From the NCBI GenBank assembly GCA_024508355.1, contig JAMZEJ010000011.1, positions 62,001-126,000 of the forward strand: 64,000 nucleotides of DNA, read 5' to 3'. The position numbers were made by a program, and so were the translations under genes. This document shows, one piece after another, positions 27,525 to 37,179 of the stretch. The DNA is from Rhizosaccharibacter radicis (GTDB lineage Bacteria > Pseudomonadota > Alphaproteobacteria > Acetobacterales > Acetobacteraceae). Each line of letters opens with the position of its first letter. Position 1 is the stretch's first letter. The notes beneath the pieces are model-generated. The model was not told where the DNA came from and searched no databases. It saw only the letters and a program-made list of their open reading frames with translations.

Positions 27525-29717
27525 TCAGAGATCGAATTCGAGGCTGGCCAGCACCGTGCGCGGCGCTGCCAGATAGGCGGTGTCGGCGCCGGGGCTGCCG
27601 ACGATGTTGCCGTCGGCGATCGAGGAATAATAATGCTTGTCGGTGAGGTTGATCGCGCCCAGCCGGGCGATCAGCCCGTGCCGGAACACCTGGGTGGCGT
27701 AGCGCATGCCGAGATCCAGCGTGGCGTATTGCGGCGCGAAGGAGTTGTTGGTGTCCGTCGCGGCGCGCTCACTCTCGTAGTGCGCGGTGGCGGTGAAGGC
27801 GACGCCGTGCAGGAACGCCGGATGCCAGTCCAGCGTCACGTCGCTCTTGATCTGCGGCACGCCGACGATCTGCCCGCCATCGGTCGCCGGGTTGCCGGAG
27901 TCCAGCAGCCGCGCGTCGATGTAGGTGACGCCGCCCAGCACGCTGAGCGAGGGCAGCAGCGCGCCTTGCGCGAAGAACTCGACGCCCTGGTCGCGCTGCT
28001 GGCCGATCACCCGGAACAGGTTGTCGGCGGGCGTGGTGGCATAGGGGCGGTCCATGCGGAACGCGTCGAGCGTCAGCAGCAGGTTGGCCATCGGCGCGTA
28101 CTTGACGCCCAGCTGGTACATCTCGTCGTGGTAGGGCGACAGGAAGCTGTTGGCGTTGCGCGCGGTGGCGGGCGCCTGGTCGCTCTGTTCGACGCTGCTG
28201 GCATAGGTGAAGTAGCCGGTGACGGTGCCGGTCGGCGTCCAGATCAGGCTGACCGTCGGACTTAAGGCGCCATCGGTGGCGAACCGGCTGGTGCGCAGGT
28301 CGCGGTTGTTGAAGCTTTCCGAGCGCAGGAAGGATTCGCTGAACACCGACTGGATCGCCCAGTGGCGATCCAGATGCAGCGTGTCGCCCTCGATGATCGA
28401 CTGCTGGAACAGGTCGCCCGACAGGTACTGCCCGCCGGGATCGGGCAGCTTCGCGTAGCCGAAGCGCGCGGGGCTGCGCAGGTTCGACTTGCCCAGCGTG
28501 ACGGCGATGCTGTTGCGGTAGGAATACTGGTCGTTGATGACGCCGCTGGTGCCGAGCGAGACATCGTTGCGCAGGCCCAGGATGCGGACATGGCCGTTCA
28601 GCGACGCCATGTTGCTGCCGTCGGTGAAGTGGGGCACCGCGGTGAAGTTCCTGGTCACGGTCGCGTTGCCGCGATCGTCGGTCAGCGTGTTGGTGATGCC
28701 GAACAGGTTGCGCTGCGCGTCCTGGTAGAGGCCGCCCAGCTCCAGCCGCCAGTCCGGCCCGAAATCGTGGATGATCTTCACCAGCCCGGTGTCGGTGATC
28801 AGGTCGGTGCCGGCGCCGGACTGTCCGAGCCCGCGCGTCGTGGGGTCCGGTGCGCGCGGCAGCAGCGTGCTCCGGTTGGTGCTGCTCGTGCTGGCGCCGT
28901 CATAGACGATGCTGCCGGGCAGCCCGTAGCCGCTGTCCTCGTAGTGGCTGCCGTCCACCTGGATCACGGTGTCCGCGTCGAGATGGATATCGAGATCGGC
29001 GCTGCCAAGCGTGCGGTTGGCATAGGAGCCGCCGACCCAGCTCTTGCCCTCGCCATGCACCAGGTCGATGCGGTAGCCGAGCCAGCCATGGTCGCCGGCG
29101 CGGCCGCCGAGATCGGCCTCGCTGGTGAACAGCCCGTCGCTGGCATAGGAACCGACCACGCGCGCGAGCGGCGTGTCCGTCGGTCGCTTCAGGCGGTAGT
29201 CGAACACCCCGGCCGGGGTTTCCGGTCCGAACAACGCGCCGGCGAGCCCGTTCAGCACCTGCACGCTGTCGAGGTTCTCCAGCGGGATCGCGGTGGTGCC
29301 GATGATGTTCAGACCGTCGAGCCGGGTGTTCTGGGTGATGGTGCCCTGGAAGCCCAGCGACTGCGGACGCGACACCTCCAGGCCCTGCTGGTCGCGCACC
29401 TCCACCGACGGCAGGTCGCGGAGCGCGTCGTTGAGCGTCCGGAGCTGCTTGTTCACCAGCAGGTCCTGCGGCAGTACGGTCACGGACATCGGCGTGGTCA
29501 GGATCGCGCCCGAGCCCAGCGGGCCGAGATCGGCGTTCGGCGTGTAGAATTGCGCCAGGGACGCGTAGGGGGCGTCGCCGTGCACGGTGATGTCTTCGGA
29601 GGCGGGCGGCGCCGGCACGCCGGAACCTGGATATGCCTGTGCCCGGGAGGGCCTCGGCGCGGCGGCGAGCGACAGCGCCGCCAGCGAGATGGAGGCGAGC
29701 CGATATGGTCGGGTCAT
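27525..29717 (-). CDS. TonB-dependent siderophore receptor
   Basis: 730 aa. Signal peptide ending PSRAQA, TonB-box-like EDITVHG, then a plug with TPMSVTVLPQDLLVNKQ, LDGLNIIG and VLNGLAGALFGPETPAGV, the pattern of FhuE/FpvA-type ferri-siderophore receptors. The barrel ends ASLEFDL, lacking the usual terminal Phe. Late barrel motif APQYATLDLGMRYAT fits the family. It sits alone between plsY and the pyrC-like gene, interrupting a gene order that is commonly continuous in alphaproteobacteria. I found no Fur box directly upstream, so iron control is unproven. The ligand is unknown. Confidence 0.92.
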   Translation of the reverse strand: MTRPYRLASISLAALSLAAAPRPSRAQAYPGSGVPAPPASEDITVHGDAPYASLAQFYTPNADLGPLGSGAILTTPMSVTVLPQDLLVNKQLRTLNDALRDLPSVEVRDQQGLEVSRPQSLGFQGTITQNTRLDGLNIIGTTAIPLENLDSVQVLNGLAGALFGPETPAGVFDYRLKRPTDTPLARVVGSYASDGLFTSEADLGGRAGDHGWLGYRIDLVHGEGKSWVGGSYANRTLGSADLDIHLDADTVIQVDGSHYEDSGYGLPGSIVYDGASTSSTNRSTLLPRAPDPTTRGLGQSGAGTDLITDTGLVKIIHDFGPDWRLELGGLYQDAQRNLFGITNTLTDDRGNATVTRNFTAVPHFTDGSNMASLNGHVRILGLRNDVSLGTSGVINDQYSYRNSIAVTLGKSNLRSPARFGYAKLPDPGGQYLSGDLFQQSIIEGDTLHLDRHWAIQSVFSESFLRSESFNNRDLRTSRFATDGALSPTVSLIWTPTGTVTGYFTYASSVEQSDQAPATARNANSFLSPYHDEMYQLGVKYAPMANLLLTLDAFRMDRPYATTPADNLFRVIGQQRDQGVEFFAQGALLPSLSVLGGVTYIDARLLDSGNPATDGGQIVGVPQIKSDVTLDWHPAFLHGVAFTATAHYESERAATDTNNSFAPQYATLDLGMRYATQVFRHGLIARLGAINLTDKHYYSSIADGNIVGSPGADTAYLAAPRTVLASLEFDL

Positions 29718-30005
29718 GACGACGCTGCTTCCGCTGCGGGGACGGGCCGTTCCCGCTCGCCCAACGGCCTAGTCACGCGCCGATGACCGGTAAATGGCTC
29801 GCGGCCGTCCGGCTCGCATCTCGTGCCGGTTTCCCGGCAGGCGTGATATACGGGCAACTATAACGCGGTCTTCGGGCGTGCCCCTGAGGCTGCACGCCAG
29901 GCGGGGCGGCGAGACGTGACGCCGCAGCCGGCGTTCCGCCCTGATCGCGCCGCTCGGCAGCCGTGGCGCCCGCGGGGTGGGCGCCTCGAAAAGGTGGATC
30001 GTTCC

Positions 30006-31304
30006 TTAGGTCCCGAACACGCGCCGGCCGTTCTTCCAGGTGCCCAGCACCCGTCCTTCCAGCGCGCGGCCGTCGAACGGCGTATTCTGGGCGCGGCCCG
30101 GGAGCTGGCCCGCGGCCACCCGCCAGGCGCGTTCGGGATCGAACAGGCACAGATCGGCCGCGGCGCCGGGACGCAGCGTGCCCGTCTCGAGGCCGAGCAG
30201 GCGGGCGGGTGCCGCGGTCAGCAGCTCGATGGCGCGGGGCAGGGGCAAGGTGCCGTCATGCACGCGCGCCAGCGTCACGCCCAGCAGCGTTTGCAGCCCG
30301 ATGCCGCCGGCCGAGGCCTGGGCGAACGGCAGGCGCTTGTCGTCCGGGTCGCGCGGGGTGTGGTCGGACGCGATGGCGTCGATGGTGCCGTCGGCCAGCG
30401 CCTCGCAGATCGCGAGCCGGTCGGATTCCGGGCGCAGCGGCGGCGACAGCTTGGCGTAGGTGCGGAAATCGCCGATCGCCGTCTCGTTCAGGTCGAAATA
30501 GGGCGGCGCGGTGTCGCACGACACCGCGATGCCGTTCCGCTTCGCGTCGCGGATCAGCGCCACCGCCTCGGCGGTCGAGACGTGGGCGATGTGCAGGCGG
30601 CCGCCCGACAGCCGCGCCAGCCGCAGGTCCCGCGCCACCAGGATCGCTTCCGCCGCCGCCGGAATGCCGGGAAGGCCGAGACGGGTGGCGAGCTCGCCCT
30701 CCGTCGCGGAGCCGCCGCGCCCCAGGGCCGGGTCCTCGGGATGCTGGGTCACGGTGGCGCCGAAGCCGCGCGCGTAGCTCAGCGCCAAACGCATCACCCG
30801 CGCATCGGCCACCGCGCGCACGCCGTCGGTGAAGGCGACCGCGCCCGCTTCGCGCAGCAGCCCGAGCTCGGCCAGTTCCTCCCCCCGGCACCCCTTGGTG
30901 ACCGCGCCATAGGGCAGCACGGTGACCGCACCGGTTTCCTCGCCGCGAGCGCGCAGCAGGCGCACCAGGGCCGGGTCGTCGATCACCGGCTCGGTGTTGG
31001 GCAGCACCGCGATCGTGGTGATGCCGCCGCTGGCGGCCGCGCGGGCGGCGGAGGACACGGTTTCGCGGTATTCGGCGCCGGGTTCGCCGATGGACACCCG
31101 CATGTCCACCAGACCGGGGCACAGCACCGCGCCGCCGCCGTCCAGGCGCTCGATGCCGGCCGGAAGCTCGCCGGCGGGGTCGATCGCCTCAATCCGGCCA
31201 TCGCGCACCAGCAGCCGCGCGTCTGGCCGGTCCAGTCCGCTCGCCGCATCGAGCAGCCGCACGTTCTCGAACAGCAAGGCGGGGGGAAGCGTGATCGAGG
31301 TCAT
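30006..31304 (-). CDS. pyrC: dihydroorotase-like protein, probably non-catalytic (PyrX/PyrC')
   Basis: 432 aa of the class I dihydroorotase family. The metal-binding HxH of active enzymes is replaced: the segment reads DMRVSIGEPG (residues 67-76), with Arg69 and Ser71 where His is expected and Gly73 for the substrate-binding Arg. HIAHVSTAEA is retained, but the DHAPH motif is SDHTPRD. Such proteins beside pyrB are known in Pseudomonas as a structural partner of aspartate transcarbamoylase, and alphaproteobacteria carry similar genes. So it probably scaffolds PyrB, and an active PyrC should lie elsewhere. Its ATG overlaps a 133-codon ORF that links it to pyrB. Confidence 0.88.
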   Translation of the reverse strand: MTSITLPPALLFENVRLLDAASGLDRPDARLLVRDGRIEAIDPAGELPAGIERLDGGGAVLCPGLVDMRVSIGEPGAEYRETVSSAARAAASGGITTIAVLPNTEPVIDDPALVRLLRARGEETGAVTVLPYGAVTKGCRGEELAELGLLREAGAVAFTDGVRAVADARVMRLALSYARGFGATVTQHPEDPALGRGGSATEGELATRLGLPGIPAAAEAILVARDLRLARLSGGRLHIAHVSTAEAVALIRDAKRNGIAVSCDTAPPYFDLNETAIGDFRTYAKLSPPLRPESDRLAICEALADGTIDAIASDHTPRDPDDKRLPFAQASAGGIGLQTLLGVTLARVHDGTLPLPRAIELLTAAPARLLGLETGTLRPGAAADLCLFDPERAWRVAAGQLPGRAQNTPFDGRALEGRVLGTWKNGRRVFGT

Positions 31305-31702
31305 GCGACGGTCCGGCGGCGGAAAGAAACGGGATGCGCGGCTCGGCGCGGAAGCATGCCAGATCGGGCGGCGCCGCGATCCGCGCGAGAGGCCGGACCC
31401 GACCCGGAACCGGCGCCGCACCAGCCCGGCAATCGGCGGCCGAGGCGGTCTCCGTGGCCACCGGCGGGCGCGCGAGCGTGATCGGCGGCGCGCGGTGCTT
31501 CCGGAAGGACTGGGCTCTCCCGGAGCGCCGCCCGAGCGGCATCCCGGGCGGGACCCGCCCTGTCCGAAGCAGGCCGGGTGGGAGCGGACGCCGCCTCCGG
31601 CCCAGCGGCCGGTGCGTTCCCGCGCCGTTCCCGCGCGTCCCGGACCGGCGCCGGGCCCGGGGTCGGCGTGACCGGAGCGGCGAGCATCGGCGCCACGCTC
31701 AT
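31301..31702 (-). CDS. uncharacterised ORF bridging pyrB and the pyrC-like gene
   Basis: 133 codons. Its ATG overlaps the pyrB TGA (ATGA at 31699-31702) and its own TGA overlaps the pyrC-like ATG (ATGA at 31301-31304), so it fits the gap exactly and would couple translation through all three genes. The product is rich in Ala, Pro, Arg and Gly ([18 protein letters not shown]) with no known domain. Third-position GC looks gene-like in the first half and weaker later. It could be a real small protein, a remnant, or a chance open frame. Confidence 0.35.
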   Translation of the reverse strand: MSVAPMLAAPVTPTPGPAPVRDARERRGNAPAAGPEAASAPTRPASDRAGPARDAARAALRESPVLPEAPRAADHARAPAGGHGDRLGRRLPGWCGAGSGSGPASRADRGAARSGMLPRRAAHPVSFRRRTVA

Positions 31703-32688
31703 CCCGGCCTGCCGCCGGTCTGCGCCCGTGCCAGCATGTCCAGCACCGCCATGCGCACGGCGACGCCCATCTCCACCTGTTCCTGGATCACGCTCTGCTC
31801 GGGATGATCGGCGACCGCGCTGTCGATCTCGACGCCGCGGTTCATCGGGCCGGGATGCATCACCAGCGCGCCGGGCTTGGCGCGGCCCAGCCGCGCGGCG
31901 TCCAGGCCGAAGAAGCGGAAATATTCCCGCGCGCTCGGCACCAGCCCTCCGGACATGCGCTCGCGCTGGAGCCTGAGCATCATCACCACGTCGGCGCCGT
32001 CGAGCCCCTCGTCCATGTCGTGATGCACCGACACGCCGAGCTGGTCGATGGCGGCGGGGACCAGCGTGGGCGGCCCCACCACCCGGACCTGCGACCCCAT
32101 GGCTGTGAGCAGGTGGATGTTGGAGCGCGCGACGCGGGAATGGGCGACGTCGCCGCAGATCGCCACCGTGAGGCCCTGGAGGCGGCCGCAGCGCCGCCGG
32201 ATGGTGAGCGCGTCCAGCAGCGCCTGGGTGGGATGCTCGTGGGTGCCGTCGCCCGCGTTGATCACGCCCGCGTCCACCTTCTGCGCCAGCAGCGCCGGCG
32301 CGCCGGACTGGCCGTGGCGCACCACCAGCAGGTCGGTGCGCATGGCGTTCAGCGTCGCGGCGGTGTCGAGCAGGGTCTCGCCCTTGTTCACCGAGGAGGT
32401 GCTGACCGACATGTTGATCACGTCGGCGCCCAGCCGCTTGCCGGCCAGCTCGAACGAGGTGCGGGTGCGGGTGGAATCTTCGAAGAACAGGTTGATGAGC
32501 GTGAGGCCGCGCAGGCGGTCGCGCTGGGTTTTGCGCGACCGGTTCAGCAGCACGTAGCTTTCGGCCAGATCGAGGAAGGGCTCGATCCGGGTCGGATGCA
32601 TGCCCTGCAATCCGAGCAGGTGCCGGCCGCCGCCGTTCAGCCCGGCGAAGAAGCGGGGCTCACCGGTCATCGGCTCCGTGATCCTCAT
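31699..32688 (-). CDS. pyrB: aspartate carbamoyltransferase catalytic subunit
   Basis: 329 aa. It condenses carbamoyl phosphate and aspartate in pyrimidine synthesis. The carbamoyl-phosphate loop [13 protein letters not shown], the [14 protein letters not shown] motif and [12 protein letters not shown] are all present. The start MRITEPM is preceded by GGGAG at good spacing; M7 (32670) is an alternative. No regulatory pyrI is nearby. The pyrC-like protein downstream probably forms the complex with it, as in other class A transcarbamoylases. Confidence 0.95.
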   Translation of the reverse strand: MRITEPMTGEPRFFAGLNGGGRHLLGLQGMHPTRIEPFLDLAESYVLLNRSRKTQRDRLRGLTLINLFFEDSTRTRTSFELAGKRLGADVINMSVSTSSVNKGETLLDTAATLNAMRTDLLVVRHGQSGAPALLAQKVDAGVINAGDGTHEHPTQALLDALTIRRRCGRLQGLTVAICGDVAHSRVARSNIHLLTAMGSQVRVVGPPTLVPAAIDQLGVSVHHDMDEGLDGADVVMMLRLQRERMSGGLVPSAREYFRFFGLDAARLGRAKPGALVMHPGPMNRGVEIDSAVADHPEQSVIQEQVEMGVAVRMAVLDMLARAQTGGRPG

Positions 32689-33026
32689 CGCGATGCTCCC
32701 CGCTCCGGGCGTCCCATGGCCGTGGTGCCGGCCGCCTCGATCCGATCCGGTCGTCCGCGGCGACCGGGCGCCGCGCGTCCCGCCGGGGCGCGCCCGCCCG
32801 GCGCGCGTCGCGCCCGAGGGCCAGGCATGACGGCGATCGTCGCGTCGCATCCGATCCCGCATGCCGGTCGGCCGGCGGTTCTTCCGGGCTTCCGCCCTGT
32901 CCTGCGACGTTGGCCGGTTCGCCGTCGCGGCCCGACGCCGCCGATGACCTTTCCGCGCGACGCGCAGGCGGATGCCGGACCGGACGCCGTTCCGGCCTCG
33001 CTGGACGGGATCGCCGCGATCGCCAT
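32685..33026 (-). CDS. uncharacterised ORF between gltX and pyrB
   Basis: 113 codons. Starts 35 nt after the gltX stop with GGAG about 10 nt upstream of its ATG, and its TGA overlaps the pyrB ATG by 4 nt. The product starts [20 protein letters not shown] and turns Arg/Gly/Pro-rich with several rare Arg codons (AGA, AGG, CGA). No domain. Real gene and chance open frame are both possible. Confidence 0.25.
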   Translation of the reverse strand: MAIAAIPSSEAGTASGPASACASRGKVIGGVGPRRRTGQRRRTGRKPGRTAGRPACGIGCDATIAVMPGPRARRAPGGRAPAGRAAPGRRGRPDRIEAAGTTAMGRPERGASR

Positions 33027-33061
33027 TCCGGTCGCGCTCCGGCCGTGCGTCGCCGGGCCCG

Positions 33062-34465
33062 TCAGCGCGTGGCCGCCGCGCCGATGCGGGCCATCACCTC
33101 GTCGCGTCCCAGCGCCGCCAGGGTGGCGTCGATGCCGGGGCTCATGGTGGAGCCGGTGACGGCCGCGCGCAGCGGCTGCGCCACCTGGCCGAGCTTCTTG
33201 CCCTCACGCTCGGTGAAACGCCGGAAGGCGCCGTCGATCTCCTCCGCCGTGAACGGCTCGATCACCGACAGCTCGGCGGCGAACCGGCGCAGCATGTCGC
33301 GGTTCTCCTCCGTCAGCAGCGCTTCCGCCTTCGGCTCGAACGACAGCGGCACCGAGCGGGCCAGAAAGGCGGCGCTGTCGGCGAGGTCGGCGAGCGTCTT
33401 GGCGCGCTCCTTGAGCCCGGGCATCAGGAACCGGATGCGCTCGACGGTCGCGTCGTCGATCGCGATGCCCTCGCGGCCCCGGAGACGATCCGCCACGTCG
33501 GCGGCGAGGCGGCCATCGTCGGCCTGGCGCAGCCACACGCCGTTCAGGTGGGTGAGCTTCACGTAGTCCATGCGCGACGGAGAACGGCCGACGCCGTCCA
33601 GGTCGAACAGGCGGATCTGCTCGTCGCGCCCGAGGATCTCCGCGTCGCCGTGGCCCCAGCCGAGCCGCAGCAGGTAGTTGTTCAGCGCCTCGGGCAGGAA
33701 GCCCTGCTCGCGGAACTCCACCACGCTCTGCGCGCCGTGACGCTTAGAAAGCTTGGCGCCGTCCGGCCCGTGGATCAGCGGCAGATGGGCGAAGCGCGGC
33801 CGCTCCCAGCCCATGGCGGCGTAGATCTGCGACTGCCGGAAGGTGTTGGTGAGGTGGTCGTCGCCGCGGATCACGTGAGTGATCGCCATGTCGTGGTCGT
33901 CCACCACCACGGCGTGCAGGTAGGTCGGCGTGCCGTCCGTGCGCAGGATGATCATGTCGTCCATCTCGGCGTTGTTCACCGTGACGGTGCCCTGCACGAG
34001 ATCGTCCACCACGGTGTCGCCGTCCTGCGGCGCGCGCAGGCGGATGGTGAAGGGCGCGCCGGCGGGTGCCTCGGACGGATCGCGGTCGCGCCAGTAGCCG
34101 TTGTAGCGGGGCGCGCGCCCCTCGGCGACCGCCTGCTCGCGCATCTGCTTCAGCTCCTCGGCGGTGCAGAAGCATTTGTAGGCGTGGCCGCGCGCCAGCA
34201 GCTCCAGCGCCACCTCTGTGTGCCGGGGCTGACGCGTGCTCTGGAACACCGGCGCCTCGTCCGGGTCGAGGCCCATCCAGCGCAGCCCGTCGAAGATCAC
34301 GTCCACCGCCTGCTGGGTGGAGCGCTCGCGGTCGGTATCCTCGATCCGCAGCAGGAACTGTCCGCCGTGGTGGCGGGCGAACAGGAAGTTGAACAGGGCG
34401 GCGCGGGCGTTGCCGATATGCAGCAGGCCGGTCGGGCTGGGCGCGAAGCGGGTGCGGACGGTCAT
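33062..34465 (-). CDS. gltX: glutamyl-tRNA synthetase
   Basis: 467 aa class I synthetase that charges tRNA with glutamate. It has HIGH-type HIGN at residues 16-19 and the KMSKS-type KLSKR at about 238. Opening motif [19 protein letters not shown] and the [10 protein letters not shown] loop are typical. The C-terminal anticodon-binding helices are complete, so it is not a truncated GluQ. Alphaproteobacteria often have two gltX copies, one of which can charge tRNA-Gln; which one this is cannot be told. It is divergent from comEC and probably heads the gltX-pyrB run. Confidence 0.95.
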   Translation of the reverse strand: MTVRTRFAPSPTGLLHIGNARAALFNFLFARHHGGQFLLRIEDTDRERSTQQAVDVIFDGLRWMGLDPDEAPVFQSTRQPRHTEVALELLARGHAYKCFCTAEELKQMREQAVAEGRAPRYNGYWRDRDPSEAPAGAPFTIRLRAPQDGDTVVDDLVQGTVTVNNAEMDDMIILRTDGTPTYLHAVVVDDHDMAITHVIRGDDHLTNTFRQSQIYAAMGWERPRFAHLPLIHGPDGAKLSKRHGAQSVVEFREQGFLPEALNNYLLRLGWGHGDAEILGRDEQIRLFDLDGVGRSPSRMDYVKLTHLNGVWLRQADDGRLAADVADRLRGREGIAIDDATVERIRFLMPGLKERAKTLADLADSAAFLARSVPLSFEPKAEALLTEENRDMLRRFAAELSVIEPFTAEEIDGAFRRFTEREGKKLGQVAQPLRAAVTGSTMSPGIDATLAALGRDEVMARIGAAATR

Positions 34466-34674
34466 GACGGGTGGTTCTAGTGCGGAACCGGGACGGCCCC
34501 AAGGGGTGCCGCCGCCCCGAACGGCCGCGCTGCCCGGCGCCCACCGGACACGTCCTGTCCGGGATGGAGCCCGGCTCCCGGGTATGCCGATGCGGATACA
34601 GAGGGCGACCGGTCGCGGCCTCCGCGCGATTGCCCGCTGGTCCGGGAAACGGATCCCGCGCTAACATTTTGTTC

Positions 34675-37050
34675 GTGTACCGAACCGGCTTCCTCGCGCC
34701 CGACCTGCAACGGCTGTTGACGTGGAGCCCGGTGTGGGTGGGGGCCGGCATCCTGCTGTATTTCGCCCCGCGCTTCGAGCCGTCCTGGCCGTGGCTGCTG
34801 CTGCCGCCCCTGCTGCTGCTCGCGTCGTTGGTGCTGGCGTGGCGCCGCTCGGTGCCGGCCCGGGGCGCGCTGTTCTGCCTGCTGATGGCGGCGATCGGCT
34901 TCGCGGCGGCCGGGCTGTCGACGCGCCGGATGCCGCCGATGCCCGACGTGCCGACGCGCGCGGTGCTGGCGGCCGGCACCGTGGGGGCGGTGGACCTGAT
35001 GCCCGACGGGAGCCGCCGCGTGACCCTGCTGCGGCCGGTGGTCGCGCTGGCGATGCCCCGTCGCGGCGGCGCCCCGGCCGCGATGGCGGCGCAGGAACCG
35101 GGCGAGTCGTGGCGGCGGCTCCTGCGGGTCCGGCTGCGCGACGACGACCAGGCCGCACTCCTGCCCGGCCAGCGGATCGTGCTGCGGGCACTCCTGCACG
35201 CTCCGCCCGCGCCGGATCGACCCGGTGGACGCGATCCGCAGCGCGAGGCGTTCTTCTCGGGCCTCGGGGGCAGCGGCCGCGCGCTTGGTCCGGTGGCGCC
35301 GTCGGCGGTGCCGGCGGCCGGTTTCGTGCCCGGGCTGTCGGCGGTGGCCGGGGCTTCGATCGGTGCGGACGCAGGCGGCGCGGTCGCCGCGCGCGGTGCT
35401 TCGGGCACCGGTGTCGAGGGAGGATCTCGATCCGCGGGCCGTGGCGACGGCGCGCGAGCGGCGGCCAGCCTTCCGGCGATCGTGCCGGGCGGGGCGGGCG
35501 GCATGCGGGGGCTGCGAGAGCGGGTGGCCGCGCGCATCCTGCGGGTGCTGCCGGGTGTGGACGGGGCGATCGCCGCCACGCTGCTGACCGGACTCGGCAC
35601 GGCGATCCCGCAGGCCGACCGCGACGCCTTCGCCGCGTCGGGGCTGGCGCACATCCTGGCGGTGGCGGGGCTGCATCTGGCGATCGTCACCGGGCTGGCG
35701 GTGGGCACGATCCGCTTCCTGCTGTCGCGCTTCGAATGGACGGCGTTGTTTCTGCCCTGCCGGGAGATGGCGGCGATCGGCGGCCTCGGTGCCGGCGGCT
35801 TCTACATGCTGATGACCGGGATGCATCTTCCGGGCATCCGGGCGCTGCTGATGGCATCCGTGATGGTGCTGGCGCTGCTCACCGGGCGGCGGGCGCTGTC
35901 GTTCCGGGGTCTCGCCGTGGCGGCGCTGGTCATGCTGCTGTGGCATCCGGCGGTTCTGCTGGAGGTAGGCTTCCAGATGAGCTTCGCCGCGGTGCTGGCG
36001 CTGATCTCCGGCTACGAGGCCTTGCGGCCGGCCATGCGGCGGCTGGCCACCGAGGCGCATCACGGCACGCCCTTGCGGCGGGCCACCATGCACGGGATGT
36101 CGCTGCTGACCACCAGCGTGTTCGCGGGGCTGGCCTCGCTGCCGTTCGCGATGTTCCATTTCGGCCGGATGCAGCTCTATTTCGTGCTGGCGAACCTGCT
36201 GGCGGTGCCGATCACGGCGCTCTGGGTGATGCCGGCCGGGCTTCTGTCGCTGCTGGCGATGCCGGTCGGCGCGGAGCGGCTGTTTCTGCTGCCGATGGGC
36301 TGGGGCATCGAGATCGTGCTGTGGCTGGCGCGCGCGGTCTCGTCGCTGCCTGCCGCGAGCCTCGCGGTGCCGGGGATGCCGGCGCCGGGGCTCGTGGTGC
36401 TGTCGGCCGGCCTGATCGGATTGTGCCTGTTCCGCCGCCCGTTCTGGCGCTTGGCGTCGATCCTGCCCCTGGTGAGTGGGCTGTGTTCACCCTGGATGGC
36501 GCGGCCGCCCGACCTGCTGGTGTCGGGCGATGCCCGGCTCATCGCGCTGCGCGAGTCCGGCGGCGGCATGGTGGTGAACGCGATGCCCGGGGCATCGGCT
36601 CTCGTGCTCGAGTCGTGGAAGCGGTTCTGGGCGGTCACGGGCAGGGTCGGCGCGATCCCCGATCTGGCGGGGGCGGCGGATATCGCGTGCGATCCGGCGG
36701 GTTGCCGGATCGAGCGCCGCGGCCGCGTCGTGCTGCTGATGTTGCGGCGCCCGGGTGGCGACGACGACGATGGTGCGCGCGCGGAGGACGCGGACGACGA
36801 GCGCTCCGCGGGTGCCTGCCAGGGGCTGTCGCTGCTCGTGGCGCCGGTTCCGGCCGGCGATGCCTGCCGGGGAGTGCCGCGCATCGACCGCTTCACCGTC
36901 TGGCGGCAGGGATCGCAGGCGGTGTGGCTGTCGCGGGACGGGATCGAGCTGCGGGACGACCGGGATTTCCGGGGCGACCGTCCCTGGGTCGCCCCGGTGC
37001 CGTCGCGCGGGGGGAGGCGGCCGACCCTGCCGCTGGCGATGGCGGAATGA
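34675..37050 (+). CDS. comEC: ComEC/Rec2 competence protein
   Basis: 791 aa from GTG at 34675 (a TTG at 34669 is also possible). ComEC forms the inner-membrane channel for single-stranded DNA during transformation. It has an N-terminal pair of membrane helices with a DUF4131-type OB domain, then the Competence domain with many helices: SGLAHILAVAGLHLAIVTGL, MHLPGIRALLMASVM and LEVGFQMSFAAVLALIS are the conserved core. An Ala/Gly-rich low-complexity insert of about 80 residues separates the two parts. The C-terminal region lacks a clear metallo-beta-lactamase domain, as in many alphaproteobacteria. Confidence 0.9.
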   Translation: MYRTGFLAPDLQRLLTWSPVWVGAGILLYFAPRFEPSWPWLLLPPLLLLASLVLAWRRSVPARGALFCLLMAAIGFAAAGLSTRRMPPMPDVPTRAVLAAGTVGAVDLMPDGSRRVTLLRPVVALAMPRRGGAPAAMAAQEPGESWRRLLRVRLRDDDQAALLPGQRIVLRALLHAPPAPDRPGGRDPQREAFFSGLGGSGRALGPVAPSAVPAAGFVPGLSAVAGASIGADAGGAVAARGASGTGVEGGSRSAGRGDGARAAASLPAIVPGGAGGMRGLRERVAARILRVLPGVDGAIAATLLTGLGTAIPQADRDAFAASGLAHILAVAGLHLAIVTGLAVGTIRFLLSRFEWTALFLPCREMAAIGGLGAGGFYMLMTGMHLPGIRALLMASVMVLALLTGRRALSFRGLAVAALVMLLWHPAVLLEVGFQMSFAAVLALISGYEALRPAMRRLATEAHHGTPLRRATMHGMSLLTTSVFAGLASLPFAMFHFGRMQLYFVLANLLAVPITALWVMPAGLLSLLAMPVGAERLFLLPMGWGIEIVLWLARAVSSLPAASLAVPGMPAPGLVVLSAGLIGLCLFRRPFWRLASILPLVSGLCSPWMARPPDLLVSGDARLIALRESGGGMVVNAMPGASALVLESWKRFWAVTGRVGAIPDLAGAADIACDPAGCRIERRGRVVLLMLRRPGGDDDDGARAEDADDERSAGACQGLSLLVAPVPAGDACRGVPRIDRFTVWRQGSQAVWLSRDGIELRDDRDFRGDRPWVAPVPSRGGRRPTLPLAMAE

Positions 37051-37179
37051 AGCAACGGCGACCGGCGGGGCGTCCGGAACGACGTCCGTAATCATGACGC
37101 AGATCGGGCGTGTGGATCATTCGGTCCGGCGGCGCGGGTCGCGGATCGGAAAGGAGGCACGTTTCCCGCCCGGCGCGCC

